DNA of 64,000 bases from RBG-13-68-16 sp041494245 (lineage in GTDB: Bacteria; Acidobacteriota; Thermoanaerobaculia; Thermoanaerobaculales; Thermoanaerobaculaceae). The stretch covers positions 122,720 to 186,719 of the forward strand of contig JBGQAK010000009.1 in the NCBI GenBank assembly GCA_041494245.1, in the 5' to 3' direction. Numbering within the stretch: the first letter of the stretch is position 1; each line of letters opens with the position of its first letter. Both the position numbers and the translations under genes were made by a program. A model generated the notes under the pieces. The model worked only from the letters and a program-made list of their open reading frames with translations, did not search any database and was not told where the DNA came from. This document shows, in pieces, positions 44,248 to 53,576 of the stretch.

Positions 44248-44976
44248 GTGACGGTGTCAAACCCCTTTACCGCGACTCAGGGTGCAGGGAAGCGCCGGCT
44301 GCTCTCCTGCCGCGCGTGTCCCCGCCTGGTGGCGTGGCGCGAGAGGCAGGCCTCGGCCGTGCCGCCGCGCTTTGCGGCGTGGGTGGAGGAGCACGGGTTC
44401 TGGGGCAGGCCGGTGCCGGCGTTCGGGGACCCAGGTGCGTGGCTGGTGATCGTCGGGCTCGCGCCCGCCGCCCAAGGGGCCAACCGGACCGGCAGGATGT
44501 TCACGGGGGACCGCTCGGGGGAGTTCCTCTTCGCGGCGCTGCACCGCGCCGGCCTCGCAAGCGTGCCGCGCAGCGAGCACCGCGGTGACGGCCTCGCGCT
44601 CCACGGGGTGCTGATCACCGCTCCGGTGCGATGCGCCCCCCCCGGCAACAAGCCCTTGGCCGTCGAGCAGCGGCGCTGCCGCCGGTTCCTTCGCGCCGAC
44701 GTCGCGCGCTGCCGCAACCTGCGGGTTGTGCTTGCGCTCGGACGGCTCGCGCACGGCACGGTCCTCGCCCTGCTGCGTGAGCAGGGGGTCGCGGTGGCCA
44801 GGGGAAGCGGGTTCCGCCACGGGGCCGCCTGGCCGCTGCCCGGGGGCGTCGCCCTGGTGGACTCCTACCACGTGTCGCAGCAGAATACGTTCACCGGCCG
44901 GCTCACGGCGGCGATGTTCGACGAGGTGCTGCGCCGCTGCCGTGAGCTCGCCGCCGGTTCTGAGGAGGGGGAATGA
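44248..44976 (+). CDS. Family 5 uracil-DNA glycosylase (UdgB-like)
   Basis: A 242-residue DNA-repair enzyme that removes uracil and other deaminated bases. Motif A is GLAPAAQGANRTGRMFTGDRSG, as in family 5, and motif B is SYHVSQQNTFTGRLT. Cysteines in SCRACPRL and around CAPPGNKP would hold an iron-sulfur cluster. GTG 44248 is used as start. The stop overlaps the next gene by 4 bp (ATGA). Confidence 0.88.
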   Translation: MTVSNPFTATQGAGKRRLLSCRACPRLVAWRERQASAVPPRFAAWVEEHGFWGRPVPAFGDPGAWLVIVGLAPAAQGANRTGRMFTGDRSGEFLFAALHRAGLASVPRSEHRGDGLALHGVLITAPVRCAPPGNKPLAVEQRRCRRFLRADVARCRNLRVVLALGRLAHGTVLALLREQGVAVARGSGFRHGAAWPLPGGVALVDSYHVSQQNTFTGRLTAAMFDEVLRRCRELAAGSEEGE

Positions 44977-45917
44977 ACGTGGCTGCAACGAAGCCGAGCC
45001 GCCTGGTGCTGGCGCTCAAGCTGGGTCGTGCCCACTACACGACGATCGTGGTCGCCGCCACCCTCGCGGGCGGGCTGTTCGTCTACTGGCGCGGAGCGCA
45101 GGTCCACTGGGTCAACCTGCCGCTCGCCATGCTCGGGGCGTTCTTCGCCCACGTGGCCGCCAACGTCATCAACGACGTCTACGACTTCCGCACCGGCGTG
45201 GACACACTGGCGCCGACGCGCGATTCTCCGGATTTCGGCGGCTCCAACGTGCTCACCGGGGGCCTGATGACGGTGGGGGAGGGGTTCGCCTGGGGTATCG
45301 GCTTCGGCGCGGTGGCGCTTGGGTTCGGCGCGCTGATTGCGCTCTCCGCGGGGTGGGGGGTGCTCGTCCCGGCGCTCGCGGGCGCGTTGATCGCCTTCGA
45401 GTACGTGGCGCCTCCGCTGCGCTTCGGCTACATCGGCCACGGCCTCGGCGAGTTGGGGATTCTGATCGCCTTCGGCCCTCTCACCGTCGGCGGGGCCGCA
45501 TGGGCGGTGGGCGGTACCTGGAGCAACCGCGCGGCGGCCGTGGGGCTGTTCGTCGGGATCAACATCGTGGCGATCCTCTACTGCCACCACTTCACCCACC
45601 CGGAGGCCGACCGCCAAGTCGGCAAGATGAGCCCGGTCGCGGTGCTCGGCAAGGAGCTGGCTCTCCGCCTGGCCTGGCTGCTGCCGGCGCTCTCGGCCGC
45701 CACCCTGATCGTCCTGGTCGCGGCCCGCGTCCTCCCGGTGCTTGCGCTCGCGGGCCTCGCGGCCCCGGCGATGTTCTCAAGGGCGCTCGCCCGCACGAGG
45801 GCGGACGCGAGCCTGGAGGCGTTTGGTAACCTCACCCGCGCCGCGGCTGGGGCGGCGACGGTCGGCGGCGCCCTCCTGGCCCTCGCGTTGCCCGTCTCCC
45901 GCTGGCTGGGCTGGTGA
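44973..45917 (+). CDS. UbiA-family prenyltransferase (MenA/UbiA-like)
   Basis: A 314-residue inner-membrane protein with about eight helices. The first Asp-rich motif is intact (NVINDVYDFRTGVD); a second, looser one lies at HPEADRQVGKMSP. It should attach a polyprenyl chain to an aromatic acceptor; MenA-like enzymes act in menaquinone synthesis. It overlaps the glycosylase stop by 4 bp, which gives coupling but no pathway clue. Confidence 0.8.
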   Translation: MNVAATKPSRLVLALKLGRAHYTTIVVAATLAGGLFVYWRGAQVHWVNLPLAMLGAFFAHVAANVINDVYDFRTGVDTLAPTRDSPDFGGSNVLTGGLMTVGEGFAWGIGFGAVALGFGALIALSAGWGVLVPALAGALIAFEYVAPPLRFGYIGHGLGELGILIAFGPLTVGGAAWAVGGTWSNRAAAVGLFVGINIVAILYCHHFTHPEADRQVGKMSPVAVLGKELALRLAWLLPALSAATLIVLVAARVLPVLALAGLAAPAMFSRALARTRADASLEAFGNLTRAAAGAATVGGALLALALPVSRWLGW

Positions 45918-45938
45918 TGGCGGTCGCGGAGGTGTGAC

Positions 45939-46328
45939 GTGGTGAAGGCAGAGGGCCGCAGCTTCCCGTTCGACGGCGTGGAGAAGATCGCGCCGGAGCT
46001 GCTCGAAACGTTTCCCTACGAGTACCCCGGGCGCGAGGCCGAGGTGGTCGTCTCGACCGACGAGTGGACGTGCGTCTGCCCGTTCTCGGGTCTCCCAGAC
46101 TTCGGAACGCTGACGATCCGCTACGTCCCGGACGGGCTCTGCCTGGAGCTGAAGTCGCTCAAGTACTACCTCACGACCTACCGCACCGTGGGGATCTACC
46201 AGGAGCACGCAGCCAACCGGTTGCTCGAAGATCTCGTCGCGGGCTGCAGACCCCGCCGCATGGAGGTCCAGCTCGACTACCGCCTGCGCGGCGGAATCCA
46301 CACGGTGGTCACCGCCCGCCATCCGTAG
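45939..46328 (+). CDS. queF: NADPH-dependent 7-cyano-7-deazaguanine reductase (preQ0 reductase)
   Basis: This 129-residue short-form (type I) QueF reduces preQ0 to preQ1 in queuosine synthesis. The catalytic cysteine is in CPFSGLPDFGTL and the QueF signature is LELKSLKYYLTTYR. GGAGGT lies 5 nt before GTG 45939; GTG 45942 is an alternative. No other queuosine genes are in the window. Confidence 0.93.
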   Translation: MVKAEGRSFPFDGVEKIAPELLETFPYEYPGREAEVVVSTDEWTCVCPFSGLPDFGTLTIRYVPDGLCLELKSLKYYLTTYRTVGIYQEHAANRLLEDLVAGCRPRRMEVQLDYRLRGGIHTVVTARHP

Positions 46329-46369
46329 AAGCCGGGGTCCGGGCACCGGGAAACGGAGATCGAAGTTCT

Positions 46370-46394
46370 CCAATTCGGAATGATTCCGAATTGG
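46370..46394. repeat. Perfect 11-bp inverted repeat between queF and the NTF2-like gene
   Basis: CCAATTCGGAA and TTCCGAATTGG are separated by TGA. The genes on both sides are convergent, so it may be a bidirectional transcript-end hairpin, although the long AT-rich-centred stem without a T-tract would also suit an operator. Confidence 0.55.
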
Positions 46395-46429
46395 GCCTGA
46401 TTCGCTCTTTAGCGAGCGCCGAGCCTCGT

Positions 46430-46870
46430 TTACTTGCTTCTCTGGCGATGGACGAGGATCCATGCGCCGTCGTCGCGCAGCTCGAAGACGTCGGAGGACC
46501 ACCCCTCCTGGCGGTGCCGGGCGCCCGATTCGTTCCAGACCTTGGTGTAGCGATAGCTGGCGATCGCGCTCGCGCCGTAGACGCGCACAACGAGGTGGTC
46601 GAAGCGCAGCTCCCTGACCTCCACGGAGCGCTCGCGGCGGCGGCGGATCGGCTCCAGGAAGGCGAAGGAGCCCGAGATGCGGTCGCCCCCCTCGATCACG
46701 GTGAAGGAGGCCGCGATGTGGGGCGCGAGCGCATCCGCATTGAGCATGAGCTCGCCCTTTCGCAGCTCTTCGAGCGTGACGGACACGGCGACCTCCGGGT
46801 AGGCCTTGGGCGGCGGAGCCGCCTGCGCCAGGGCGAGGGCGGTTATGACGATCGCGAGGCATGCCGGCAT
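46430..46870 (-). CDS. NTF2-like (SnoaL/DUF4440) exported protein
   Basis: A 146-residue protein with a signal peptide (MPACLAIVITALALAQAA) and an NTF2-like cone fold suggested by LNADALAPHIAASFTVIEGGDRISG and YTKVWNESGARHRQEGWSSDVFE. Such domains are often small ligand-binding or enzyme modules. The start at 46870 is preferred to the open frame upstream. The ligand is unknown. Confidence 0.68.
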   Translation of the reverse strand: MPACLAIVITALALAQAAPPPKAYPEVAVSVTLEELRKGELMLNADALAPHIAASFTVIEGGDRISGSFAFLEPIRRRRERSVEVRELRFDHLVVRVYGASAIASYRYTKVWNESGARHRQEGWSSDVFELRDDGAWILVHRQRSK

Positions 46871-46895
46871 GGGCTCATTGTAGCGGCGCGCGGCC

Positions 46896-47318
46896 TCAGG
46901 ACCGTTCGGGGGGCGCGAGCCGGAGCGCTTCGAGCTTTTCGCGCAGCTCGCCTTCGATCGGGACCGGCCGGCCGCTGCCGTAGTCGTACAGGACCTGCAC
47001 GCTCTCGCCCTCTGCGGCGAGGCGCCCGTCGGCCTCAATCCGGTAGGCGAGGGTGAAGCTCGTCCGTCCGATCTCCCTGACGCCGACCCCGATCTCCACG
47101 CTCTCGTAGAGGCCGACCGGAGAGCGGTAGTCCACCGCTACCCGCGCGACGATGATGGGGATCGCGCGGGCCGAGCTTAGCCGGCCGATGCGCTCCTGCC
47201 ACATGCGCATGCGGGCCTGCTCGAGGAAGGTGACGTAGACGGCGTTGTTGACGTGGTCCATGGCGTCCACATCGCCGTACCGCACCTCGACGGGGCAGGA
47301 GAATGGGAAGCCGTCCAT
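46896..47318 (-). CDS. 4-hydroxybenzoyl-CoA thioesterase family acyl-CoA thioesterase (YbgC/FadM-like)
   Basis: A 140-residue hot-dog-fold thioesterase with the catalytic Asp in RYGDVDAMDHVNNAVYVTFLEQAR. It would hydrolyse short- or medium-chain acyl-CoA. ATG 47318 fits the family start; the rest of the open frame upstream is a shadow of the patatin gene. It lies 25 bp upstream of the NTF2-like gene on the same strand. Confidence 0.87.
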   Translation of the reverse strand: MDGFPFSCPVEVRYGDVDAMDHVNNAVYVTFLEQARMRMWQERIGRLSSARAIPIIVARVAVDYRSPVGLYESVEIGVGVREIGRTSFTLAYRIEADGRLAAEGESVQVLYDYGSGRPVPIEGELREKLEALRLAPPERS

Positions 47319-47371
47319 CGTTCGATTCTTTCGGCGACGTCGCGCCCCGCCTTGAGCCGTGCCGGGGCGGC

Positions 47372-48310
47372 TCATGAGGGTGTGCTCTCCGGATCCGGCG
47401 GCGGCTTTCTCATCGCGAGCGCCCGCATGCGGTGCACGGCGCGCTCGGCGGCGGCGCGCCCGGCCGCCACCGCCTCCTCGAGGCGGCCGAACTCCGACCA
47501 GTGAATGCCCCCGACCGACGCGGTGATCACGAGCTGGGCGTCGGCGAGCCGCAGCTCCCGCAGCGCCGTGTGGGTCATGGTGGAGCCCCGCAGCATGGCG
47601 CGCGGCAGCGTGATCGCCCCGGGATCCTCGTGCGGCCAGGTCTCGCCCACATCGACCGCAACCACCGGGCGGTGCACGAGCTTCCGGGCCTGGGCAAGCG
47701 GCACGTCGGCCACCGTGCCGCCGTCGATGAGCGCATAGCCGTCGATCGTGTAGGGCAGCAGCGCGCCGGGCATCGCGGAGGACGCGGCCACGGCGCGCAG
47801 CAGGCTCCCGCTCCGCAGCACGACTGGCGTGCCTGTCTGGAAGTCGGTGGCCACGGCGGCAAAGGGAATGGGCAGCCGCTCGATGGGCTGGTCGTCCAGC
47901 AGAAACGCGAGCGCCTTCTCGAATTGCTCGTGGGAGATCAGGCTGGTCCGCTCGAGCGCGAGGGCGACCATGGCGGTCTGCCGCACCCGGCGCGCGAACT
48001 GAAGGAGCAGGTTGTCCCTGCTCGTGACCGTCCTCGTGAGCCGGACGTCCGGGAGGTCGGGGGCGAAGCCGGCCGCAAGGAACTCCCTCCAGCGGGCCTT
48101 GACCGCCGCGACGCCCCCGTGAGTGACCCACATGGCCCCCACGACCGCCCCCGCGCTGGTCCCCGCGATCCCTGCCACCCTGACGCCGGCTTCCTCGATG
48201 ACCTCCAGCACGCCGAGGTGCGCAAGGGCGCGCGCCCCGCCGCCGCCGAGGGCGAGCACGATACCCCCGGGGCTTGTCTCGGCAGTCCGGAACAAGTCGA
48301 GAAGGCCCAT
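47372..48310 (-). CDS. Patatin-like phospholipase (RssA family)
   Basis: A 312-residue patatin with the oxyanion GGGGARALAHLGVL, the nucleophile serine in GTSAG and the catalytic Asp in LIDGGTVADVP. It probably acts on membrane lipids or acyl esters. It lies 53 bp upstream of the thioesterase in the same direction, forming a likely lipid-related pair. Confidence 0.88.
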   Translation of the reverse strand: MGLLDLFRTAETSPGGIVLALGGGGARALAHLGVLEVIEEAGVRVAGIAGTSAGAVVGAMWVTHGGVAAVKARWREFLAAGFAPDLPDVRLTRTVTSRDNLLLQFARRVRQTAMVALALERTSLISHEQFEKALAFLLDDQPIERLPIPFAAVATDFQTGTPVVLRSGSLLRAVAASSAMPGALLPYTIDGYALIDGGTVADVPLAQARKLVHRPVVAVDVGETWPHEDPGAITLPRAMLRGSTMTHTALRELRLADAQLVITASVGGIHWSEFGRLEEAVAAGRAAAERAVHRMRALAMRKPPPDPESTPS

Positions 48311-48415
48311 GAGCGGCCATCATAAACCCTCGGCGGTGGGAGCGGCGTTCCGCCCCGGTCGGTTGCGCCCCGGTCGCGGCTTCCGTATCGTGGCGCCCGC
48401 GGGAGGGCTGGCGCG

Positions 48416-50095
48416 ATGGCGGCGAGCGGCTCGTCGCGGGTGAGGCTCGCGAGTGCCTGGTGGCTGCTCGCGCTCCTGCCGGTCTTTCTCCTCGGGCAGC
48501 GCCACGTGCTCTGGGGGGCGGATGAGCCTCGCGAGGCGGAGATCACCCGCGAGCTGTACGCCTCCGGCGACTGGGTCGTCCCGCGGCTGAACGGGGTGCC
48601 GTTCCTCGAGAAGCCGCCGCTCGCCCACTGGGCCGCCGCCACTGTCTTCCACGTTCTTGGCGGGCCCTCCGAGGAGTGGTGCCGCGCCCCCGCGGCGCTC
48701 TGGGGGATCCTCATGAACCTGGCGTGCTTCTGGCTGGGGAGCATGCTCTTCGGGCGCAGGGTCGGGCTGCTGGCGGCGTTCGTGCTCGCGACCTCCCAGG
48801 AGTTCGTGATCCAAACCCACACGCTGCTGGTCGACCCGCCGATGGCCGCCGGCGTTGCGTGGGCGTTCGCCCTCTTCTGGAGAGGCTACACGTCGGGCAG
48901 CCCGCGCCACCGCGCGTTGTTCCACGTGCTGGGTGCGGCGGCCTGCGGGGTCGCCTTTTTCGGCAAGGGCCCCATCGGTGTCGTGCTGCCGGCTGTTGGT
49001 GTGCTCGTCTTCCTGGCGTGGCGGAAGGAGTGGCGCAAGGCCCTCCAGCTTCTGGCCCCCGCCAACCTCGTGGTTTTCGCGGTCCTCACCGCTCCCTGGC
49101 TCGCGATGGTGAGGTGGCGGGGAGGGAGCGCGGTCTTCCGCACGCTCTTCTGGGACAACATGGTGATGCGGTTCTTCTCCGGTTCCGCCGACCACGCCGC
49201 GCCCCCGTGGGACTACGCCTTCGGGATCTTCGCGGTGATGGTCCCCTGGGCCGTGTTCGTCCCGCCTGTGATCTTCGCCCTCGCCCGCCCGGGAGGCCTC
49301 GAGACCACGGAAAGCCGCCGCAGCTGGCAGTATCTCGTCTCGATCATGGCCGGGCCCCTCGTGCTGCTCTCGATGGCGAGCGCCAAGCGCCCCGGCTACC
49401 TCCTTCCCCTGATGCCCGCGTTCGCGGTGTCCGTCGCGGCGTGGCTCGACGGCGCGCTGCAGGAGGTGGAGGGCGGGTGGATGCGCGTCTGGCGCGCCAG
49501 CGGGACCGTGGCGCTCGCACTCGCAGCGGCCGCGGCGTGGGGCGCCTCGGGCTACCTGGCCGTGAAGGCGCACGCGGGCGTGGCCGTCTCGGCGGTCGGG
49601 GTGGCGGCGGCGCTGGCGGGCGCCGTCGCCCTCGGCCTCTCCCTCCGGCGGGAGGGGCAGCAACAGCTGCCGGTCATGGCGGCCGGCCTTGCGCTGCTGA
49701 TCCTGCTTTCACTGTTCTCGCCGTCCACCTTCGCCGCCCTCGACGCCCGCCGCGGGTATGACCCGCTGAACGCCGCAATCATCGAGGTGGCGCCGCCGGG
49801 CACGCCGCTCATCGGCTTCGACATGGGGGAGCGGGAGCTGGGGCTCGTCGATTTCCTGCGCCGGGTGGCCACGCCGCAAGTCTCGAGCCCGCAGGGCCTG
49901 CGCGAGGTCTTGCGCCAAAAGGGGACCGTCGTTCTCATCAGCGTGGAGGCGATGAAGAAGCTGCAGGTGCAGGGGGAGTGGCCGGAGACCGCCGAGGTGG
50001 TCGTCGCGCCCAGGATGCGGAACCGCCCGTACGTTCTCGTGCGCGGAAGGCATAGTCTCGAACGCCAACCACTGCCGGGGAGAGGGTCCGATTGA
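48416..50095 (+). CDS. Glycosyltransferase family 39-like membrane protein (ArnT/PMT type)
   Basis: A 559-residue protein with about 12 membrane helices. The first periplasmic loop has the GT39/GT83 pattern ADEPREAEITRELYASGDWVVPRLNG with an acidic pair, then LEKPPLAHW. Relatives transfer sugars such as 4-amino-arabinose from undecaprenyl phosphate to lipid A or proteins. The donor and acceptor here are unknown. The C-terminal ~100 residues are soluble. Confidence 0.83.
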   Translation: MAASGSSRVRLASAWWLLALLPVFLLGQRHVLWGADEPREAEITRELYASGDWVVPRLNGVPFLEKPPLAHWAAATVFHVLGGPSEEWCRAPAALWGILMNLACFWLGSMLFGRRVGLLAAFVLATSQEFVIQTHTLLVDPPMAAGVAWAFALFWRGYTSGSPRHRALFHVLGAAACGVAFFGKGPIGVVLPAVGVLVFLAWRKEWRKALQLLAPANLVVFAVLTAPWLAMVRWRGGSAVFRTLFWDNMVMRFFSGSADHAAPPWDYAFGIFAVMVPWAVFVPPVIFALARPGGLETTESRRSWQYLVSIMAGPLVLLSMASAKRPGYLLPLMPAFAVSVAAWLDGALQEVEGGWMRVWRASGTVALALAAAAAWGASGYLAVKAHAGVAVSAVGVAAALAGAVALGLSLRREGQQQLPVMAAGLALLILLSLFSPSTFAALDARRGYDPLNAAIIEVAPPGTPLIGFDMGERELGLVDFLRRVATPQVSSPQGLREVLRQKGTVVLISVEAMKKLQVQGEWPETAEVVVAPRMRNRPYVLVRGRHSLERQPLPGRGSD

Positions 50096-50148
50096 CCCGG
50101 AGCGCTGCGACGTGCTACACGGAACCCTCGTGGCGAAAGGAGCCTGAG

Positions 50149-51972
50149 ATGGCGAGAACCTTCCGATGGGCCGCGCTCGCGGTGCTGCTCGTTGCGGGAG
50201 GGGCAACCGCGCAGCAAGCCCCCGCTCCTCCTGCGGCACTGCCCAAGATCCCCGTGATCGAGACAGTGCTGCCCAACGGCATGAAGCTGCTGATGGTAGT
50301 CCGGCGGGATTCGCCGACCGTCGCGTGCGGCTGGGTCGCGCGCGTGGGCTCGGTCAACGAGCCGCCCGGCATCACCGGCATCTCGCACCTGTTCGAGCAC
50401 ATGATGTTCAAGGGCACCAAGACGATCGGCACGAAGGACTACGCGAAGGACACCGAGATCCTGGCCCAGCAGGATGCGATCCGCGCCCGGATGGAGAAGG
50501 AGTACACGCTGCTGCGTGAGATGAAGCGCCGCGGCGAGACCACCGGCGACATCTACGATCCGGCGAACATGACCCCACGCTTGAAGGAGCTCAAGGCCCA
50601 GATCGAGAAGCTGTATGCGGCCGAGAAGGAAGTCATCGTCAAGGAGGAGCTGGACTCCATCTACACCGCGCAGGGCGGCTCGGGCGTCAACGCGGGGACG
50701 ACTGAGGACCAGACCTTTTACTTCGTGACGGTCCCGTCCAACAAGCTGGAGCTGTGGTTCTGGCTCGAGTCCGACCGCCTCCTCGATCCCGTGTTCCGCG
50801 AGTTCTACTCGGAGCGGGACGTCGTGCGCGAGGAGCGGCGGCTGTCGGTCGAGTCGAGGCCGACCGGCAAGTTCGAGGAGGCGTTCGACGCTGTGTTCTG
50901 GGAATCCTCGCCGTACTCGCACCCTGTGGTGGGGTGGCCCTCGGACGTCGAGTCGATCACCCGCGCCCAGGCCGAGAGCTACTTCGGCGTTTACTACGCC
51001 CCCAACAACATCACCGCGGCCCTGGTCGGCGACTTCGACCCCGACAAGGCGGTCGAGCTGGCGAAGAGTTACTTCGGCCGGATCTCGAGTGGGAAGAACC
51101 CCCCGCCCGAGATGATTACGGACGAGATGACGCAGGTCGCCGAGAAGCGCTTTCTGGCCGAGGCCGAAACCAACCCCGAGGTGGAGCTTCGCTTTCACGC
51201 GGTGCCGTTCAACAACAAGGACATGTATGCCTTCCAGCTCCTGGCCGACATCCTGAACAACCGCACGGGCCGCCTCTACACGGCGCTCGTCGAGGAGCAG
51301 CAGGTCGCGGTGGGCGAGCCAGCGAGCTTCTACCGGCCGATGAAGTACGAGGGGTACTTCGAGGTCAGTGCCGAGGTCAAGGAGGGCAAGCGACCGGAGG
51401 AGGTCGAGGCCGCGCTCAACGCGGAGCTCGCGAAGCTCGCGAAGGAGCCGGTCGGGGAACGGGAGCTCCAGAAGGTCAAGAACCAGGAGCTCGCGAACTC
51501 CTTCCGTAGGCTTCAGTCCAACTTCTTCCTGCTCCTGCAGCTCCTTCTCTACGACTCCTCCGACACCTGGAAGTACCTCAACGAGTCCCCCGCCAAGGTC
51601 CAGGCCGTGACCGCCGCAGACATCCAGCGGGTGGCCGCGAAGTACTTCCTGCCGGAGAACCGGAACGTGGCCGTGTACGTCCGCAAGGCCGGCAGCGCGC
51701 CCGAGGACCCGGAGATCGCCGCGCTGCCGGGGGAAATGAAGGGGATGGTTAAGCAGCAGCTCGCACAGATCGAGAGCGTGACCGACCGGGCGAAGCTCGA
51801 GCAGATCCTCACGCAGCTGAGGGGAATGGCGGGGAGGGTGCCGCCCCAGATGAAGCCCGCGATGGACTACCTTCTCAAGAAGGCCCAGGAGCACCTCGAC
51901 TCGCTGCGCGCGGCACCGCCTGTCGGCGGCGAGCCCCAGAAGAACCCGCCGGTCGGCAAGCCCCGGTCGTAG
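50149..51972 (+). CDS. M16-family zinc metallopeptidase, catalytic subunit
   Basis: A 607-residue exported peptidase with a signal peptide (about residues 1-19). The inverted zinc motif HLFEH is intact, and a Glu about 75 residues later completes the site as in pitrilysins. A Lys/Glu-rich insertion (MEKEYTLLREMKRR ... KEVIVKEELDS) follows the active site. AAGGAG precedes ATG 50149. With the inactive paralogue 21 bp downstream it should form a heterodimer. Confidence 0.92.
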   Translation: MARTFRWAALAVLLVAGGATAQQAPAPPAALPKIPVIETVLPNGMKLLMVVRRDSPTVACGWVARVGSVNEPPGITGISHLFEHMMFKGTKTIGTKDYAKDTEILAQQDAIRARMEKEYTLLREMKRRGETTGDIYDPANMTPRLKELKAQIEKLYAAEKEVIVKEELDSIYTAQGGSGVNAGTTEDQTFYFVTVPSNKLELWFWLESDRLLDPVFREFYSERDVVREERRLSVESRPTGKFEEAFDAVFWESSPYSHPVVGWPSDVESITRAQAESYFGVYYAPNNITAALVGDFDPDKAVELAKSYFGRISSGKNPPPEMITDEMTQVAEKRFLAEAETNPEVELRFHAVPFNNKDMYAFQLLADILNNRTGRLYTALVEEQQVAVGEPASFYRPMKYEGYFEVSAEVKEGKRPEEVEAALNAELAKLAKEPVGERELQKVKNQELANSFRRLQSNFFLLLQLLLYDSSDTWKYLNESPAKVQAVTAADIQRVAAKYFLPENRNVAVYVRKAGSAPEDPEIAALPGEMKGMVKQQLAQIESVTDRAKLEQILTQLRGMAGRVPPQMKPAMDYLLKKAQEHLDSLRAAPPVGGEPQKNPPVGKPRS

Positions 51973-51993
51973 GGGCGGAAGGAGAAGAGAGCC

Positions 51994-53475
51994 ATGCCAA
52001 CGACCCACCGTCTGCTGACGTTCGCCCTCGTGCTGCTCTCGGGCGCGGCCGCCGTCGCCGGGGAGATACCGCCCAGGCCCGAGCAGCTCGCGTTCCCCTC
52101 CCTGACCTTCAACGTGCCCGACCCGGCGAGCATGCGGGTGAAGCTCGCGAACGGGGTGATCGCCTACGTCGCCGAGGACAAGATGCTCCCGCTGGCCAAC
52201 GTGGTGGTGCTCTTCCGCGGCGGACAGTACCTCGAGCCCGCCGGCCAGGAAGGGCTGGCCGCGCTGACCGGCACCGTCTGGCGGACCGGCGGGGCGGGTA
52301 ACCTCGACGCCAAGGCGCTCGACCAGGAGCTGGACTTCCTCGCCGCACAGCTCTCGACCAGCGTGAGCGAGGCGTCGGGCCGCGTGAGTCTCAGCCTCCT
52401 GGCCAAGGACCTGGACCGCGGGCTCGCGCTCCTTCTGGACGTCCTGAGGAGCCCGCGGTTCGAGGAGGCGCGCCTGGCCAAGGCCAAGGAGGACATGATC
52501 TCCGAGATGAAGCGGCGCAACGACGACACGGAGTCGATCGAGGAGCGCGAGTGGGACCGCCTCGTCTACGGCGAAGACTACTGGCTCAACCGCCTACCCA
52601 CCAAGGCCTCGGTGGACGGCATCACCCGCGACGACCTGGTAGCTTTCCACATGCGGCTTGCCAACCCTGCCAACTTCGTGATCGCCGTGGCGGGAGACTT
52701 CGACCGGGCGGCGATGATCGCGAAGCTGGACGCGACGCTCGGCGGCTGGCAGGCCACGGGCGCCCCGGTGCCCGCGGTGCCGCAGCCCAAGGGATCGGCA
52801 AAGCCCGGCGTGTACCTCGTCAACAAGCCCGACGTCAACCAGGGGCGGGTCTCCATCGGGCAGATCGGCGCGAAGCGGCCGTTGCCCGACGAGTCCTCGC
52901 TCGAGGTCGCCAACGACATCCTGGGCGGCGGGGGTTTCACGGCCTGGATGATGTCGAAGGTGCGCTCCGACGAGGGACTCGCGTACTCGGCGTACTCGCG
53001 CTACGGCATCGGTGATGTCTTCCCGGGTACCTTCCGCGCGTACTTCCAGTCCAAGTCTTCCACCTGCGCGCGAGCGGCCCAGCTCACCGTCCAGCTGATC
53101 GGCAGGATCACGGCCACCAAGGTGACGGACAAGGAGCTGGCCACCAGCAAGACCTCATTCATCGAACGGTTGCCGCGAATCTTCGAGAGCAAGCTCCGGA
53201 CGGTCACGCGCTTCGCCCAGGATGACCTCGTGGGCCTTCCCCACGAGTACTGGAAGAGCTACCGGCAGAAGATGGGCGCGGTGACGGCCGCAAGCACCGA
53301 GGCCGCGGCCAAGGCCCACATCAGGCCCGACCAGCTCGTCGTTTTGGTGGTGGGGAACGTCGACGAGATCCTCAAGGGCCACCCCGACCACCCGACCGCG
53401 AAGTTCGAGAGCTTCGGGCCGATGGTGAGGCTGCCCCTGCTCGACCCGCTCACGCTCAAACCGGTTTCAAAGTAG
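51994..53475 (+). CDS. M16-family peptidase, inactive partner subunit
   Basis: A 493-residue exported M16 protein with a signal peptide. At the position of the zinc motif it reads GLAALTGTVWRTGG, so the HxxEH residues are missing. The fold otherwise matches (MSEMKRRNDDTESIEEREWDRLVYG-type region, LGGGGFTAWMMSKVRSDEGLAYS). Such subunits shape the substrate chamber, as in mitochondrial processing peptidase. It is the second gene of the pair and is followed by a strong terminator. Confidence 0.9.
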   Translation: MPTTHRLLTFALVLLSGAAAVAGEIPPRPEQLAFPSLTFNVPDPASMRVKLANGVIAYVAEDKMLPLANVVVLFRGGQYLEPAGQEGLAALTGTVWRTGGAGNLDAKALDQELDFLAAQLSTSVSEASGRVSLSLLAKDLDRGLALLLDVLRSPRFEEARLAKAKEDMISEMKRRNDDTESIEEREWDRLVYGEDYWLNRLPTKASVDGITRDDLVAFHMRLANPANFVIAVAGDFDRAAMIAKLDATLGGWQATGAPVPAVPQPKGSAKPGVYLVNKPDVNQGRVSIGQIGAKRPLPDESSLEVANDILGGGGFTAWMMSKVRSDEGLAYSAYSRYGIGDVFPGTFRAYFQSKSSTCARAAQLTVQLIGRITATKVTDKELATSKTSFIERLPRIFESKLRTVTRFAQDDLVGLPHEYWKSYRQKMGAVTAASTEAAAKAHIRPDQLVVLVVGNVDEILKGHPDHPTAKFESFGPMVRLPLLDPLTLKPVSK

Positions 53476-53495
53476 CCATGCAAACCTTCTGCGAC

Positions 53496-53523
53496 GGCGC
53501 CCGGGCGATGCCGCCCGGGCGCC
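53496..53523 (+). terminator. Intrinsic terminator of the M16 pair
   Basis: GGCGCCCGGGC and GCCCGGGCGCC form a perfect 11-bp stem around GATGCC, followed by TCTGTTAT. It starts 20 nt after the peptidase stop. The T-rich tail is short. Confidence 0.7.
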
Positions 53524-53576
53524 TCTGTTATCCTGACGCGGGCCTCAGACCGGTGGCGGCCGCGGGACCCAGGGTC

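Noticed and set aside
49552..52008. 818-codon minus-strand open frame opposite the M16 gene
   Set aside because: Mirror frame of a well-supported peptidase; composition is biased and matches no family.
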